NCBI RefSeq assembly: GCF_001278705.1
Contig: NZ_CP012600.1
Span: forward strand, 1,364,190-1,428,189
Direction of reading: 5' to 3'
DNA: 64,000 nucleotides
DNA from: Bacillus gobiensis
Lineage (GTDB): Bacteria; Bacillota; Bacilli; Bacillales; Bacillaceae
A model generated the notes under the pieces. That model did not search any database and was not told the origin of the DNA. It saw only the letters and a program-made list of their open reading frames with translations. The translations under genes were made by a program, and so were the position numbers. Positions 42,070 to 50,814 of the stretch are shown here, piece by piece (positions within the stretch are counted from its first letter, which is position 1; the number at the start of each line of letters is the position of its first letter).

Positions 42070-43227
42070 TCACCGAAGTTTTACACTATAATGTCTCATT
42101 GATTTGGGTATCCCCTTTAACTCGAGTATCCCACTGTATATTAAGTGCCGAATCCGATATTCTAAAAAGAATTGATCTATATACGAATCCATTTGTGTCA
42201 ATATTTCTCCAATCACTCTTCCAGTCTTAACAAAGTCTTTCGTTCCTTGCTTATGATGTAGCTTTTCTATTGTTTCGATGATGAGTGGATCATAATAATG
42301 TTTTGGCGCCCCTTTAATTTCATCGTTTATCCATAATCGTAACACTTCCTTCGTTTGGGATTGTTTTTCCCATTCCTTATGAAATTTGATACGCTTATTA
42401 TCTGATAATGGTTTGTTCTCTTTGTTATTTTCAAAGAATAGTCTTAAATATTTTGAATCAATTTGACCTGTATGGAAAATAGGTTGCTCATCTTCGGTAG
42501 CACTATATTTCTTATAGAGTATGCCTGAGTTCATAAGAAAAATTTCATTTGTTTTTTCTTGCAATAAATAGAGAAAAAAACGGAGAGCAGTTTGTTCATC
42601 AGCATTGTTTCCATACCAAATATAGATTGGAACATCGTTAGCTATATCTTCAATCTCACGCAATGTATTGGTAAATTTATTTTCATATTCATAATCTTCC
42701 TGGAAAAAATTTATATTTCCAAATAACCATTCAGTTCGGTTTGATTGACCTATTTTTTCATCTAATTTCCACAACGGTCCAACCGAAAAAGAGTCTGGAA
42801 ATCCAATTACAGTCTTTGGTCTCTCAAGTCCTACTCTTAAAGAACCGGCTGCAGATTCTGAATTAACGATATGAACCGCACCAACTTGATTCGCCAGCCC
42901 CTTTAAATGTCGGTTTTTTTGAATATGTTTATTTATTTCCTCCACCATCTGTTTCATATCATCCATATTTAAAAAGAATCCTCTGTCTTCGACTGGCTGG
43001 TATTCCTCGTGATTAAATTTCTCAAATTCAACTCTATTATTGATTTCATACATCATCAACCCCATGCCAATTTCACTAAAATTTGATATGGTTAAATAAT
43101 TATTTGTTTTCATTTGATAGACAAAAACTGCATTTGGTTCAATCAAAAAATAGATAAACGGGTGATTGACTTTTGTTTTAATTGGAACCAACTCCTTTTC
43201 CGTATCTCCTGCTAAATTCTTCAACAA
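42070..43227 (-). CDS. DUF1835/DUF3658-type protein
   Basis: 385 aa. The centre reads VHIVNSESAAGSLRVGLER, followed by VIGFPDSFSVGPLWKLDEKI: the DUF1835 hallmark, with DVPIYIWYGNNADEQTALRF, LYLLQEKTNEIFLMNSGI, and a C-terminal DUF3658-type half (IKFHKEWEKQSQTKEVLRLW, HYYDPLIIETIEKLH, LIYSGILELKG). An N-terminal extra 110 residues (FIYFLIEPNAVFVYQ, FEKFNHEEYQPVEDRGFFLN) is unusual. Soluble. It is AT-rich compared with its neighbours and breaks the ypoP-ypmT order, so it is an accessory gene. Function unknown. Confidence 0.75.
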   Translation of the reverse strand: MLKNLAGDTEKELVPIKTKVNHPFIYFLIEPNAVFVYQMKTNNYLTISNFSEIGMGLMMYEINNRVEFEKFNHEEYQPVEDRGFFLNMDDMKQMVEEINKHIQKNRHLKGLANQVGAVHIVNSESAAGSLRVGLERPKTVIGFPDSFSVGPLWKLDEKIGQSNRTEWLFGNINFFQEDYEYENKFTNTLREIEDIANDVPIYIWYGNNADEQTALRFFLYLLQEKTNEIFLMNSGILYKKYSATEDEQPIFHTGQIDSKYLRLFFENNKENKPLSDNKRIKFHKEWEKQSQTKEVLRLWINDEIKGAPKHYYDPLIIETIEKLHHKQGTKDFVKTGRVIGEILTQMDSYIDQFFLEYRIRHLIYSGILELKGIPKSMRHYSVKLR

Positions 43228-43528
43228 CTCCCTCAGTTAAATACGGTTTTCTCATACTCGCTAACCTGACTCTTTAATTGAATAACTGTTATTACCACTT
43301 TAACATAAATGCCCAAAACCCTACATTGAATATTAGAATGAAAAAGCACGCCATTTTATTTACTAAATGGCGTGCTAAGCTAAATACATTGCGATTTAAT
43401 ATTTTACAACTCTAAACGGAACCCGTTACTTTATCAACAATTACTTAGTAATTAAAGATACAGGCTTTTAATTTCTATGATTTTTTTCGTTATATATATA
43501 TTTAATTGTAATGTCTATTTTTTATTGT
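43228..43528. other. Intergenic region between the DUF1835 gene and ypmT
   Basis: About 300 AT-rich bases. The only clear element is the terminator of the ypmQRST group (43341-43376). Confidence 0.5.
43341..43376 (-). terminator. Terminator downstream of ypmT
   Basis: Reverse strand AGCACGCCATTT-N8-AAATGGCGTGCT, a 12-bp perfect stem, then TTTTTCATTC. Confidence 0.8.
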
Positions 43529-43726
43529 TTAATCGCGTTTTCGCTGCTTTTTTCGGTCTTTTAAATCAAGAGTAAAAACCATAGCACTTAAAAATAATGC
43601 ACAAAAGCCTATATTTAAATACACCTGATCCATATTTTCATTCAACATACTTACATAGGCAAGTCCGCCAAACCAAAGAGAAATCAACAGTGTTATCAGA
43701 CTAAAATACAAATATACGTTTTTTAT
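43529..43726 (-). CDS. ypmT: YpmT, small two-helix membrane protein with an apparent ATA start
   Basis: Reading from the ATA at 43726 gives 65 aa, beginning (M)KNVYLYFSLITLLISLWFGG, followed by a second helix LNIGFCALFLSAMVFTLDL and a basic tail. GGGGTG lies 9 bases before this ATA, whereas the first usual start (TTG 43711) has no ribosome site. The length from ATA agrees with the 64 aa I recall for B. subtilis YpmT. It ends the ypmQ-ypmR-ypmS-ypmT group. Function unknown. Confidence 0.62.
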   Translation of the reverse strand: MKNVYLYFSLITLLISLWFGGLAYVSMLNENMDQVYLNIGFCALFLSAMVFTLDLKDRKKQRKRD

Positions 43727-43762
43727 CTTTTGTCACCCCTCATTTTCATACAATCATAGTAA

Positions 43763-44332
43763 TTATTCACCCGGGTGATAGTAACGAAATTCAATATCAT
43801 CATTTTTTAGATCAATTTTTTCTGCTCTAACATACATGCCATTATCTAACGGCATGTCAGATAAGCGGATTTCAATTTCTTTTTCCCCGGAATATACATG
43901 AACAAAATCAGGCAGTTGATAGAATCGATTCATATAATTTAATACAAATGAAACAGGAAGATTTAATCTTCCAAGTGACAGCTCGGTTACCTTTAAGGTC
44001 ACATCTCCATTTTCTTCAACTACGGGCTCAAAAGAAACCTGCGCATTGATAAAAGAAGCAAACGCCTGAATTTCTCCTTTCACCTGCACTTCATCGTTTA
44101 TAACTACTTGATAGTTAGGATCTTTGTCTTTCGCTTGGCGGGCTAAATAGGATTTCACGAAAGAATTTAAGGATTCTTTCGTACTCGTTATTTGAAATTC
44201 ATATTGAGAATTTCTATTGGTTTTATCCGGTGGATTGTTAGAACCAGGCAAAGAAACCAGAAGTGCGCAAACAGAAATAACGAGCAAATTTATCACAAGC
44301 AATGCAAGAAATAAAACTTTATATTTTTTCAT
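43763..44332 (-). CDS. ypmS: YpmS, DUF2140 membrane-anchored protein
   Basis: 189 aa. One N-terminal helix (VLFLALLVINLLVISVCALL) then an extracellular beta-rich domain: YEFQITSTKESLNSFVKSYL, NYQVVINDEVQVKGEIQAFA, FINAQVSFEPVVEENGDVTL, NLPVSFVLNYMNRFYQLPD. A conserved family in Firmicutes next to ypmR; probably a lipid- or wall-contacting domain. No function known. Confidence 0.82.
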   Translation of the reverse strand: MKKYKVLFLALLVINLLVISVCALLVSLPGSNNPPDKTNRNSQYEFQITSTKESLNSFVKSYLARQAKDKDPNYQVVINDEVQVKGEIQAFASFINAQVSFEPVVEENGDVTLKVTELSLGRLNLPVSFVLNYMNRFYQLPDFVHVYSGEKEIEIRLSDMPLDNGMYVRAEKIDLKNDDIEFRYYHPGE

Positions 44333-44345
44333 TTTTTCTCCCTAC

Positions 44346-45107
44346 TTAAGGCAGTATCTTTTTGACTGCATCATTGTAAACTCGGTCGGCTATTAAAGTG
44401 TAGCCCTTTTCGTTGGGATGGAACTCATCTTCAGACAATTTTTTTTCGTCGCTGTATTCAGCAAACAGGTCTTCTATCCGTACATGCTTGACGTTTGGGT
44501 CTTTGGACACTTCCTCAGCAGCAGCTGCGTTCCAGTCTTCGATAATTTCATCAAATTCCTTGATTTCTGACAGCGTGAATTTAAAAGGATTATACAATCC
44601 AACATACACAATGTCCGCATCGCTGTTCAGCTTTCTGACCGTTGAAAGAATTTCCGTCAAGTGTGATCGATAGTTATTTTGTTCGATTTGAAATGGTTCA
44701 TACGTTAAATCCAAAAAATGCTGCCGTACGACTCTCATTAAATCGTTCCCGCCAATTGTCATTAAAATAATGTCGGCTTCTTTGATTCCGTTTTGAACTT
44801 GGACTTCTTTTAATTTTTTTATCGTATCTACAGTCCGATGCCCTTTAACGGCAAAGTTATCCACCGAAACGGACCCCACGTTTTCTTCTTTTTTTAATTG
44901 ATCGACTACCATTCCAACATAGCCTTTGCCAGATTCATCTCCGACTCCCTGTGTCAAAGAGTCTCCTATGGCTGCAATCTTTATATTTTTCTTTTCAATC
45001 GTTTTCGGATTTTGTACTTTCTCTTCAATTGTTTGCTCTATGTTACAGGCAGATAGCAAGAGTACCAGAATCATAGGAATACACATTAAACGGCCTTTCA
45101 ATATCAC
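44346..45107 (-). CDS. ypmR: YpmR, GDSL/SGNH-family lipoprotein hydrolase
   Basis: 253 aa with GTG 45107 (GAGGAG upstream). Signal with lipobox (MILVLLLSAC) for a lipid anchor. SGNH blocks: AIGDSLTQGVGDESG (Ser), GKGYVG Gly, IGGNDLMRVV (Asn), and Asp/His in DEFHPNEKGYTLIADR. An esterase or acyltransferase acting at the outer face of the membrane. Substrate not known; grouped with ypmS. Confidence 0.86.
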   Translation of the reverse strand: MILKGRLMCIPMILVLLLSACNIEQTIEEKVQNPKTIEKKNIKIAAIGDSLTQGVGDESGKGYVGMVVDQLKKEENVGSVSVDNFAVKGHRTVDTIKKLKEVQVQNGIKEADIILMTIGGNDLMRVVRQHFLDLTYEPFQIEQNNYRSHLTEILSTVRKLNSDADIVYVGLYNPFKFTLSEIKEFDEIIEDWNAAAAEEVSKDPNVKHVRIEDLFAEYSDEKKLSEDEFHPNEKGYTLIADRVYNDAVKKILP

Positions 45108-45188
45108 AAATCTCCTCTCTCTTAGAGGAAAATTGTATCATTTTTTTTTCGTTTCAGAAAGTGTTACGTAAAACAGTAATTTTAATCT

Positions 45189-45770
45189 TTATTTTTGCAC
45201 TATTTTTATATCTTTAACAATTCGGTCATAAGGAACTTCTTTAAAGCCTTCATAATCTTTTAATACTTTTCCATCAGCGTCAATTAAATAAAAATACGTT
45301 TGATGGATCACCTGATCTTCATCTTCCGGCTTTTGCACGATTGCCTTAAAGTTTTCCAGTGCAAATTTTTCGATTTCTTTCTGCGAATATCCAGTTAAGA
45401 AATCCCAATTTTTTAACGATAGTGGATAATTGGAGGAAAAGTCTTTTAATTTTTCCGGAGTATCGACTTCCGGATCAACACTGAAGGAAACAAAATGAAC
45501 ATCCAAGTTCTCTTCTTTCGCTCGTTTCTGCAACTCCGTCATATGAGAAGTCATTGGAGGGCAGACTGTTTCACAGCTTGTAAAGATAAAGTTTGCCACC
45601 CAAACCTTCCCTTTTAAATCTTCAAGTGATACCTTGTCATTCTCCTGATTCGTGTATGAAAAATTTTCAAGCTGATAATTTAGCGGATTGTCAATTTTCT
45701 CTGTTCCGCAGCCGGATAAAATGAAGATCAATCCGGCTAGAATAAAGACGCTTCGTTTTATTAGCAGCAT
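45189..45770 (-). CDS. ypmQ: YpmQ, SCO1/SenC-type copper chaperone lipoprotein
   Basis: 193 aa from ATG 45770; lipobox ILSGC near residue 20. Thioredoxin fold with the copper motif CETVCPP (CxxxC) after FIFTS and the His in VIHQTYFYLID, all three ligands of the Sco family. In B. subtilis it assembles the CuA site of cytochrome c oxidase (ScoI/YpmQ). The first gene of the ypmQRST set. Confidence 0.9.
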   Translation of the reverse strand: MLLIKRSVFILAGLIFILSGCGTEKIDNPLNYQLENFSYTNQENDKVSLEDLKGKVWVANFIFTSCETVCPPMTSHMTELQKRAKEENLDVHFVSFSVDPEVDTPEKLKDFSSNYPLSLKNWDFLTGYSQKEIEKFALENFKAIVQKPEDEDQVIHQTYFYLIDADGKVLKDYEGFKEVPYDRIVKDIKIVQK

Positions 45771-45865
45771 TATTCCCATCCCCTTTTTCTTTGTTTAGTT
45801 AACCGCTTTCATTGTTATTCTCTTTAAATCGTATCCTATCTTTTTGATTTTTACAAAAAAACAGC

Positions 45866-45892
45866 AAAAAACCTTCGAAAAAAATCGAAGGT
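45866..45892 (-). terminator. Terminator after ypmP
   Basis: Reverse strand ACCTTCGA-TTTTTT-TCGAAGGT followed by TTTTT. Confidence 0.85.
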
Positions 45893-45899
45893 CTGTGCT

Positions 45900-46151
45900 T
45901 CATGCATTGTTTTTAAGCAAAACAGGAGAAAAGACGGCTTGATAATCATTCCATTTAGCCGTACGTTTCAAATAATCTCTAAAGGAGTACTTGTTTTTCT
46001 TTTCTTTCGACACGAAGATTTGGCGCATCATCACTTCCAATTTACTCGAAATGAAAAAATAATAAGGTTCTCCTTCAGAAATAAACGGGATTTCCGTCAC
46101 TTTCACCTTCTGTCCATCCAACCGTTTGAACTCCAGGCTTTTGAGTAACAA
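45900..46151 (-). CDS. ypmP: YpmP, DUF2535 family protein
   Basis: 83 aa. LEFKRLDGQKVKVTEIPFIS, YFFISSKLEVMMRQIFVSKE, YSFRDYLKRTAKWNDYQAVF: the conserved single domain of DUF2535, small and basic. Downstream of ilvA on the same strand, 90 bp away. Function unknown. Confidence 0.8.
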   Translation of the reverse strand: MLLKSLEFKRLDGQKVKVTEIPFISEGEPYYFFISSKLEVMMRQIFVSKEKKNKYSFRDYLKRTAKWNDYQAVFSPVLLKNNA

Positions 46152-46243
46152 AATATCAATCCTCTTTTTCCTTTAGTTTTTTCTTAATTATACGCGATGA
46201 ACCTGCGAAAGTTTGTCAGATTATGACGGTAACCTGAAAATAA

Positions 46244-47512
46244 TTAAATCAACAAATGAAACAAGTTTTGATCTTTATTCACCTCGGTATATTTCACACC
46301 TTTAAGATCCATTCGCTCAATGAGCGGCCCGTACTCCTCTTTTGTACTTAACTCAATCCCGACAAGTGCCGGCCCGCTGCTTCTATTATTTTTCTTCGTA
46401 TATTCAAAACGGGTAATGTCATTATTATCGCCAAGAACTTCATCTAAAAACTCTCTTAATGCACCGGCCCGCTGAGGAAAATTAACGATGAAATAGTGCT
46501 GCAGCCCTTCATAAATCATTGAGCGTTCTTTGATTTCCTGCATTCTGCCGATATCGTTATTTCCACCGCTAACGACACATACGATATTTTTTCCTTTGAT
46601 CTCTTCTTTGTATAAATCCAATGCTGCGATTGGCAGAGCTCCGGCTGGTTCAGCGACAATTGCACTTTGGTCATATAATTCGAGAATGGTCGTACAAACT
46701 TTGCCTTCAGGGACGAGAAGAACATCGTCAACGATATGCTGCAAGGTCTGAAAGGTCTGTTCCCCTATCCTTCTTACAGCAGCGCCGTCGACAAATTTAT
46801 CAATGTGATCAAGTGTGACGACGCTTCCGGCTGCTTTTGATTCGTAAAGCGCTGGTGCTCCTGCCGGTTCAACTCCGATAAGCTTGGTTTCCGGACGAAT
46901 GCTTTTGATGTAAGTTCCAATGCCAGAAAGCAAACCGCCTCCCCCAACGCTAGCAAACACATAATGCGGTTCCACATCGATATCGTTTAATATTTCAATA
47001 GCCGCTGTTCCTTGTCCGGCCATCACTTCTATGTCATCGAATGGGTGGATAAATTCCCGCCCTTCTTCTTCGCAGCATAACACTGCTCGTTGATAAGCGT
47101 CATCAAACGTGTCGCCAATCAAAATAATATCAATATATTCTTTCCCAAACAGTTCCACTTGGGAAATTTTCTGTCTCGGTGTGGTAGATGGCATAAAGAT
47201 TTTTCCGTGTATCCCTAAATGCTTGCACGAAAATGCAACCCCTTGTGCATGGTTTCCTGCACTAGCGCATACTACTCCATTTTTTGTATTTTCTGCAGGA
47301 AGCTGTTTCATCTTATTAAAAGCCCCTCTAAGCTTAAACGATCTGACCACCTGCATATCCTCTCTTTTAAGGTAAATGTTGCATTCATATCTTTCGGAGA
47401 GACGTTCATTTTTTTGTAGTGGTGTGTGATTCACCACATCTTTAACATTTTGGTGAGCTTTTAAGATGTCACTTACTTGTATTTGCCGATTTTCTCTAAC
47501 AGATGTCGTCAT
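46244..47512 (-). CDS. ilvA: Threonine dehydratase IlvA
   Basis: 422 aa. PLP fold type II: Schiff-base Lys in RSFKLRGAFNKM (about residue 62), SAGNHAQGVAFSCKH, GGGGLLSGIGTYIK for phosphate binding, and a single C-terminal ACT-like regulatory domain (HYFIVNFPQRAGALREFLDE), the shorter Gram-positive version. Makes 2-oxobutanoate from threonine for isoleucine synthesis. The upstream 175 bp hold no obvious T-box. Confidence 0.94.
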   Translation of the reverse strand: MTTSVRENRQIQVSDILKAHQNVKDVVNHTPLQKNERLSERYECNIYLKREDMQVVRSFKLRGAFNKMKQLPAENTKNGVVCASAGNHAQGVAFSCKHLGIHGKIFMPSTTPRQKISQVELFGKEYIDIILIGDTFDDAYQRAVLCCEEEGREFIHPFDDIEVMAGQGTAAIEILNDIDVEPHYVFASVGGGGLLSGIGTYIKSIRPETKLIGVEPAGAPALYESKAAGSVVTLDHIDKFVDGAAVRRIGEQTFQTLQHIVDDVLLVPEGKVCTTILELYDQSAIVAEPAGALPIAALDLYKEEIKGKNIVCVVSGGNNDIGRMQEIKERSMIYEGLQHYFIVNFPQRAGALREFLDEVLGDNNDITRFEYTKKNNRSSGPALVGIELSTKEEYGPLIERMDLKGVKYTEVNKDQNLFHLLI

Positions 47513-47795
47513 GCACAGGATCCTTTCTTATATTAACGTAATCACTTTTAAAAAGCTTATTAATTGGACATTATAACATGAAAATTCAAATTATAAAGAT
47601 TATTATTTTCCGGGATGTCCTAATATTTCCCCTATATTATTCTAACACTAGATGGTAAAGTGGCAATAAGTTCATCATAACAATTTTTTGTTTTTCAAAA
47701 AACACACGAATTTTCAGCTTGATTCAGCTGAAAATGGTATAATAACACTAATTGAAAGTAATTTTACGAGCCAAAGGAAGAGAAAGGGGACTAAA

Positions 47796-48434
47796 ATGTT
47801 TACTTTAAAAGAAGAAATCGCCAATGCAGTGACACACGGAATTGGTGTTTTATTATCAATACCCGCCCTCGTTTTCTTGGTTTTGTTTGCTGTCAAATAC
47901 GGCGATTCATGGGATATTGTCAGTTTTTCAATATTCGGAGCTTCCATGCTGCTGCTTTATATATGCTCGACCCTGCTTCATGGCATCCAGCATAAAAAAG
48001 CAAAATACATTTTTGAAATTATGGATCATGGTGCCATCTACGTACTGATTGCAGGAACATACACTCCATTTCTCCTCGGACCACTCAGAGGGGATCTCGG
48101 CCTGACACTTTTAATTATTGTATGGAGCCTGGCCATAGGCGGCATCATCTTTAAATGTTTTTTCGTCAGGAAATTCATCCTCTTGTCCACACTTATCTAT
48201 TTATTAATGGGCTGGCTGATGATCATTGCCGTGAAACCCCTTTACGATTCACTGAGCGGACCGGGCTTTGGACTGTTATTGCTTGGAGGGCTTCTCTATT
48301 CATTCGGTACGATTTTTTATGTATGGAAAAGAATTCCCTACCATCACGCCATTTGGCACGGATTTGTTCTAGGAGGCAGTGCCGCCATGTTTTTCTGTGT
48401 GTTATTTTATGTCGCAGATGTCCCTTTCCTTTAA
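47796..48434 (+). CDS. yplQ: YplQ, hemolysin III/PAQR-family membrane protein
   Basis: 213 aa from ATG 47796 (GAAAGGGGACT upstream). Seven hydrophobic helices; HGIGVLLSIPALVFL near the start, STLLHGIQHKKAKYIFEIMD and the C-terminal HHAIWHGFVLGGSAAMF with the conserved His set and Ser-x3-His-x-D of PAQR-type metal-dependent hydrolases. Called hemolysin III by homology; role in the cell is uncertain. Divergent from ilvA. Confidence 0.88.
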   Translation: MFTLKEEIANAVTHGIGVLLSIPALVFLVLFAVKYGDSWDIVSFSIFGASMLLLYICSTLLHGIQHKKAKYIFEIMDHGAIYVLIAGTYTPFLLGPLRGDLGLTLLIIVWSLAIGGIIFKCFFVRKFILLSTLIYLLMGWLMIIAVKPLYDSLSGPGFGLLLLGGLLYSFGTIFYVWKRIPYHHAIWHGFVLGGSAAMFFCVLFYVADVPFL

Positions 48435-48466
48435 AAAAGAACGTGTATCAAAACGTTCTTTTTTTT
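48433..48466 (+). terminator. Terminator after yplQ
   Basis: AAAAAAGAACGT-N8-ACGTTCTTTTTTTT, stem of 12 bp with a long T run. Confidence 0.9.
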
Positions 48467-48572
48467 GGTTAATATTATCTTTTTTAGGGAAAATCTCTCC
48501 TGCCTCTGCAAAAAAGAATAGACAGGTTTCACTAATCAAGCGAGCTTAGTCCCCGCCTTCTGTACAACTTTT

Positions 48573-49064
48573 TCACTGACAGGCTCTTTCATAAACATGA
48601 AAATAATAGGTATACGGATTTTTCTCATCTGTTATCCCTTGTAATGAAGATACTTCCTCCCATTCGTTCCAGTCGATTTCGGGAAAGAATGTGTCTCCCT
48701 CAAACTCATAATGAATCTTTGTAATATATAGCTTTTCTGTGTAAGGTAAGAAAAGGCGGTAAATTTGCTCACCACCGAAAATGAAAATTTCTTCTTCCCC
48801 TTCACATGTTTTAAAAACGTCCTCAACAGAATGGACTATTTCGCATCCTTCTGCTGAATAATCTTTTTCCCTTGTTAAAATAATGTTTCTTCTGCCTGGT
48901 AACGGCCTTCCGATCGACTCGTAATTTTTTCTGCCCATGATGATTGGGCAACCCATCGTTGTTTTTTTGACATACTGTAACTCTCTTGGCAATCTCCAAG
49001 GCAGCTTATTGTCTTTTCCGATTACTTGATTTTTATCCATTGCAACAATTATTGATACTTTCAT
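48573..49064 (-). CDS. dfrA: Dihydrofolate reductase
   Basis: 163 aa. Complete DHFR: VSIIVAMDKNQVIGKDNKLP, WRLPRELQYVKKTTMGCPII, MGRKNYESIGRPLPGRRNII and IFGGEQIYRLFLPYTEKLYI. Supplies tetrahydrofolate. It follows thymidylate synthase with a 22-bp gap, forming the usual operon in which dTMP synthesis and recycling of dihydrofolate are coexpressed. Confidence 0.95.
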   Translation of the reverse strand: MKVSIIVAMDKNQVIGKDNKLPWRLPRELQYVKKTTMGCPIIMGRKNYESIGRPLPGRRNIILTREKDYSAEGCEIVHSVEDVFKTCEGEEEIFIFGGEQIYRLFLPYTEKLYITKIHYEFEGDTFFPEIDWNEWEEVSSLQGITDEKNPYTYYFHVYERACQ

Positions 49065-49086
49065 TGGCTTTGATTCCTCTCTACAA

Positions 49087-50052
49087 TTAAACAGCTACTG
49101 GTGCCTTTATAGCTGGATGAGATTCATATCCTTCAATTACGATGTCTTCTGTTTCAAAATCAAAAACTGAGCCTTTTTCAGTACTTAGTTTTAGCGAAGG
49201 AAGTTTCTTTGGCTCACGAGAAAGCTGCAGTTTAATCTGTTCCACATGATTTGTATAAATATGTGCGTCTCCTAATGTATGAATAAATTCTCCAACCTCT
49301 AAGTTACATTCGTGCGCGATCAAGTGGGTTAATAATGAATAACTTGCGATATTAAACGGAATGCCAAGAAAGATATCTCCGCTCCTTTGGTAAAGCTGGC
49401 AAGACAATTTTCCTTCAGATACATAAAATTGAAACATGCTGTGACAAGGAGGTAACGCCATATTGTTCGGAACATCCTCAGGATTCCAAGCCGACACGAT
49501 TAATCTTCTTGATTCAGGATTGGTCTTTAATGTTTCAATTACGTTTTTAAGTTGATCAATCGTTTCACCTGTTGAAGTTCCCCAAGCTCTCCATTGTTTA
49601 CCATAGACGTTCCCTAATTCACCGTATTTGGCAGCAAATTTATCATCAGTAAGAATTTTTTCTTTAAAAAGTTCCATTTGATCTTCATACTGCTTTTTAA
49701 ATACTCTATCCGATTGTGAACGCAGCCCAAAATCAGTCATATCCGGGCCATTATAATCAGGACTTTCAATCCATTTTTTAAAAGCCCATTCATTCCATAT
49801 GTTGTTGTTATGTTGGAGCAAATATTTGATATTTGTTTCACCTTTAATAAACCATAATAGTTCACTTGCAATCAAACGGAAAGGGATTTTTTTAGTTGTT
49901 AAAAGAGGAAATCCTTCATTTAAATCAAATCTCATTTGATATCCAAAAAGTGAAATTGTACCAGTACCGGTTCGATCCTCTTTTCTTACGCCATTTTCCA
50001 TCACATATTTACACAAATTTAAGTATGTATGTTCATTTTTATTCACAAACAT
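49087..50052 (-). CDS. thyA: Thymidylate synthase, long (with insert) type
   Basis: 321 aa. ThyA fold: [40 protein letters not shown], active-site Cys in [35 protein letters not shown] and [13 protein letters not shown]. The middle contains an extra 50-odd residues (about 85-140: [40 protein letters not shown]), as in the Lactobacillus/Staphylococcus/B. cereus enzymes of about 316-318 aa, whereas ThyB at this place in B. subtilis is 264 aa. Coupled to dfrA. Confidence 0.93.
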   Translation of the reverse strand: MFVNKNEHTYLNLCKYVMENGVRKEDRTGTGTISLFGYQMRFDLNEGFPLLTTKKIPFRLIASELLWFIKGETNIKYLLQHNNNIWNEWAFKKWIESPDYNGPDMTDFGLRSQSDRVFKKQYEDQMELFKEKILTDDKFAAKYGELGNVYGKQWRAWGTSTGETIDQLKNVIETLKTNPESRRLIVSAWNPEDVPNNMALPPCHSMFQFYVSEGKLSCQLYQRSGDIFLGIPFNIASYSLLTHLIAHECNLEVGEFIHTLGDAHIYTNHVEQIKLQLSREPKKLPSLKLSTEKGSVFDFETEDIVIEGYESHPAIKAPVAV

Positions 50053-50216
50053 TCATTCCCCTTTCATTTTTCCCAGTTGAATTCGGGAAAATCAAAACGG
50101 CTTCGTTCATTCCATTTTTTATGATCTAAGGATAAAAACGCCTTTTTTTTCTTTATCCTAAAAAATTCTTTTCCCTCATCTTCTAAGTAGTTTATCTTTT
50201 TTTACAGCTGCCAACA

Positions 50217-50247
50217 AGAAAAAAACCAAAATAATTTTTGGTTTTTT
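50217..50247 (-). terminator. Terminator after ypjQ
   Basis: Reverse strand AAAAACCAAAAAT-TAT-TTTTGGTTTTTTT, just after the ypjQ stop. Confidence 0.75.
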
Positions 50248-50258
50248 GTCATCGACGA

Positions 50259-50798
50259 TTAGTTTTTTTGAATCAAATCCTCTTTAGGATGTTCCTGTTC
50301 TTCATCTTCAAGATTTTGATGGGTGTGAGCAATTCGGCTTGCCGCTGCAGCAGCGAGCGCTGCGACAATATCGTCTAAAAACGTATGGATACCTTCTGGG
50401 CTTTCATCCAGATCTCTAATAATTCCGATTTTCTCTTTGTCCAAATAGCCAAAATTGGTCAGGCCAATTGAACCATAGACGTTTACGATGGACAGCGGTA
50501 TGATTTCATCAATTCCATAAAGCGGTTCATCTGTTTCAACGAGATGCTGCAAAGGTTCAGGCAGAAGGCTTTGCTCAGCTAGCTGATCGAGAGCAAGACC
50601 CGTCAATACAGCATGGATAATTTCCCTTTTTTGCAAGACCTTTTCGACATTTTCCACACATACACTAAGAGGCAAGGTTGGATTGTACTTTTCCTGCAGC
50701 TTTTGAACAATAGCTGCGATATCTTCTATATGAACGCCCCGCTCTTTCAGCATGTTTTTCGTCGTCTGAATCATTTCATTCATGGTGTATTTTTTCAT
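50259..50798 (-). CDS. ypjQ: YpjQ, PgpA-like phosphatidylglycerophosphatase-family protein
   Basis: 179 aa. N-terminal ~60 residues (MNEMIQTTKNMLKERGVHIE, DIAAIVQKLQEKYNPTLPLS) then the YutG/PgpA-like core: VYGSIGLTNFGYLDKEKIGI, HTFLDDIVAALAAAAASRIA with the DD metal pair. The family binds Mg and hydrolyses phosphate. No transmembrane helices. Substrate unknown. Downstream of ypjP by 16 bp. Confidence 0.83.
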   Translation of the reverse strand: MKKYTMNEMIQTTKNMLKERGVHIEDIAAIVQKLQEKYNPTLPLSVCVENVEKVLQKREIIHAVLTGLALDQLAEQSLLPEPLQHLVETDEPLYGIDEIIPLSIVNVYGSIGLTNFGYLDKEKIGIIRDLDESPEGIHTFLDDIVAALAAAAASRIAHTHQNLEDEEQEHPKEDLIQKN

Positions 50799-50814
50799 TT
50801 GACTTCCATCTCCT

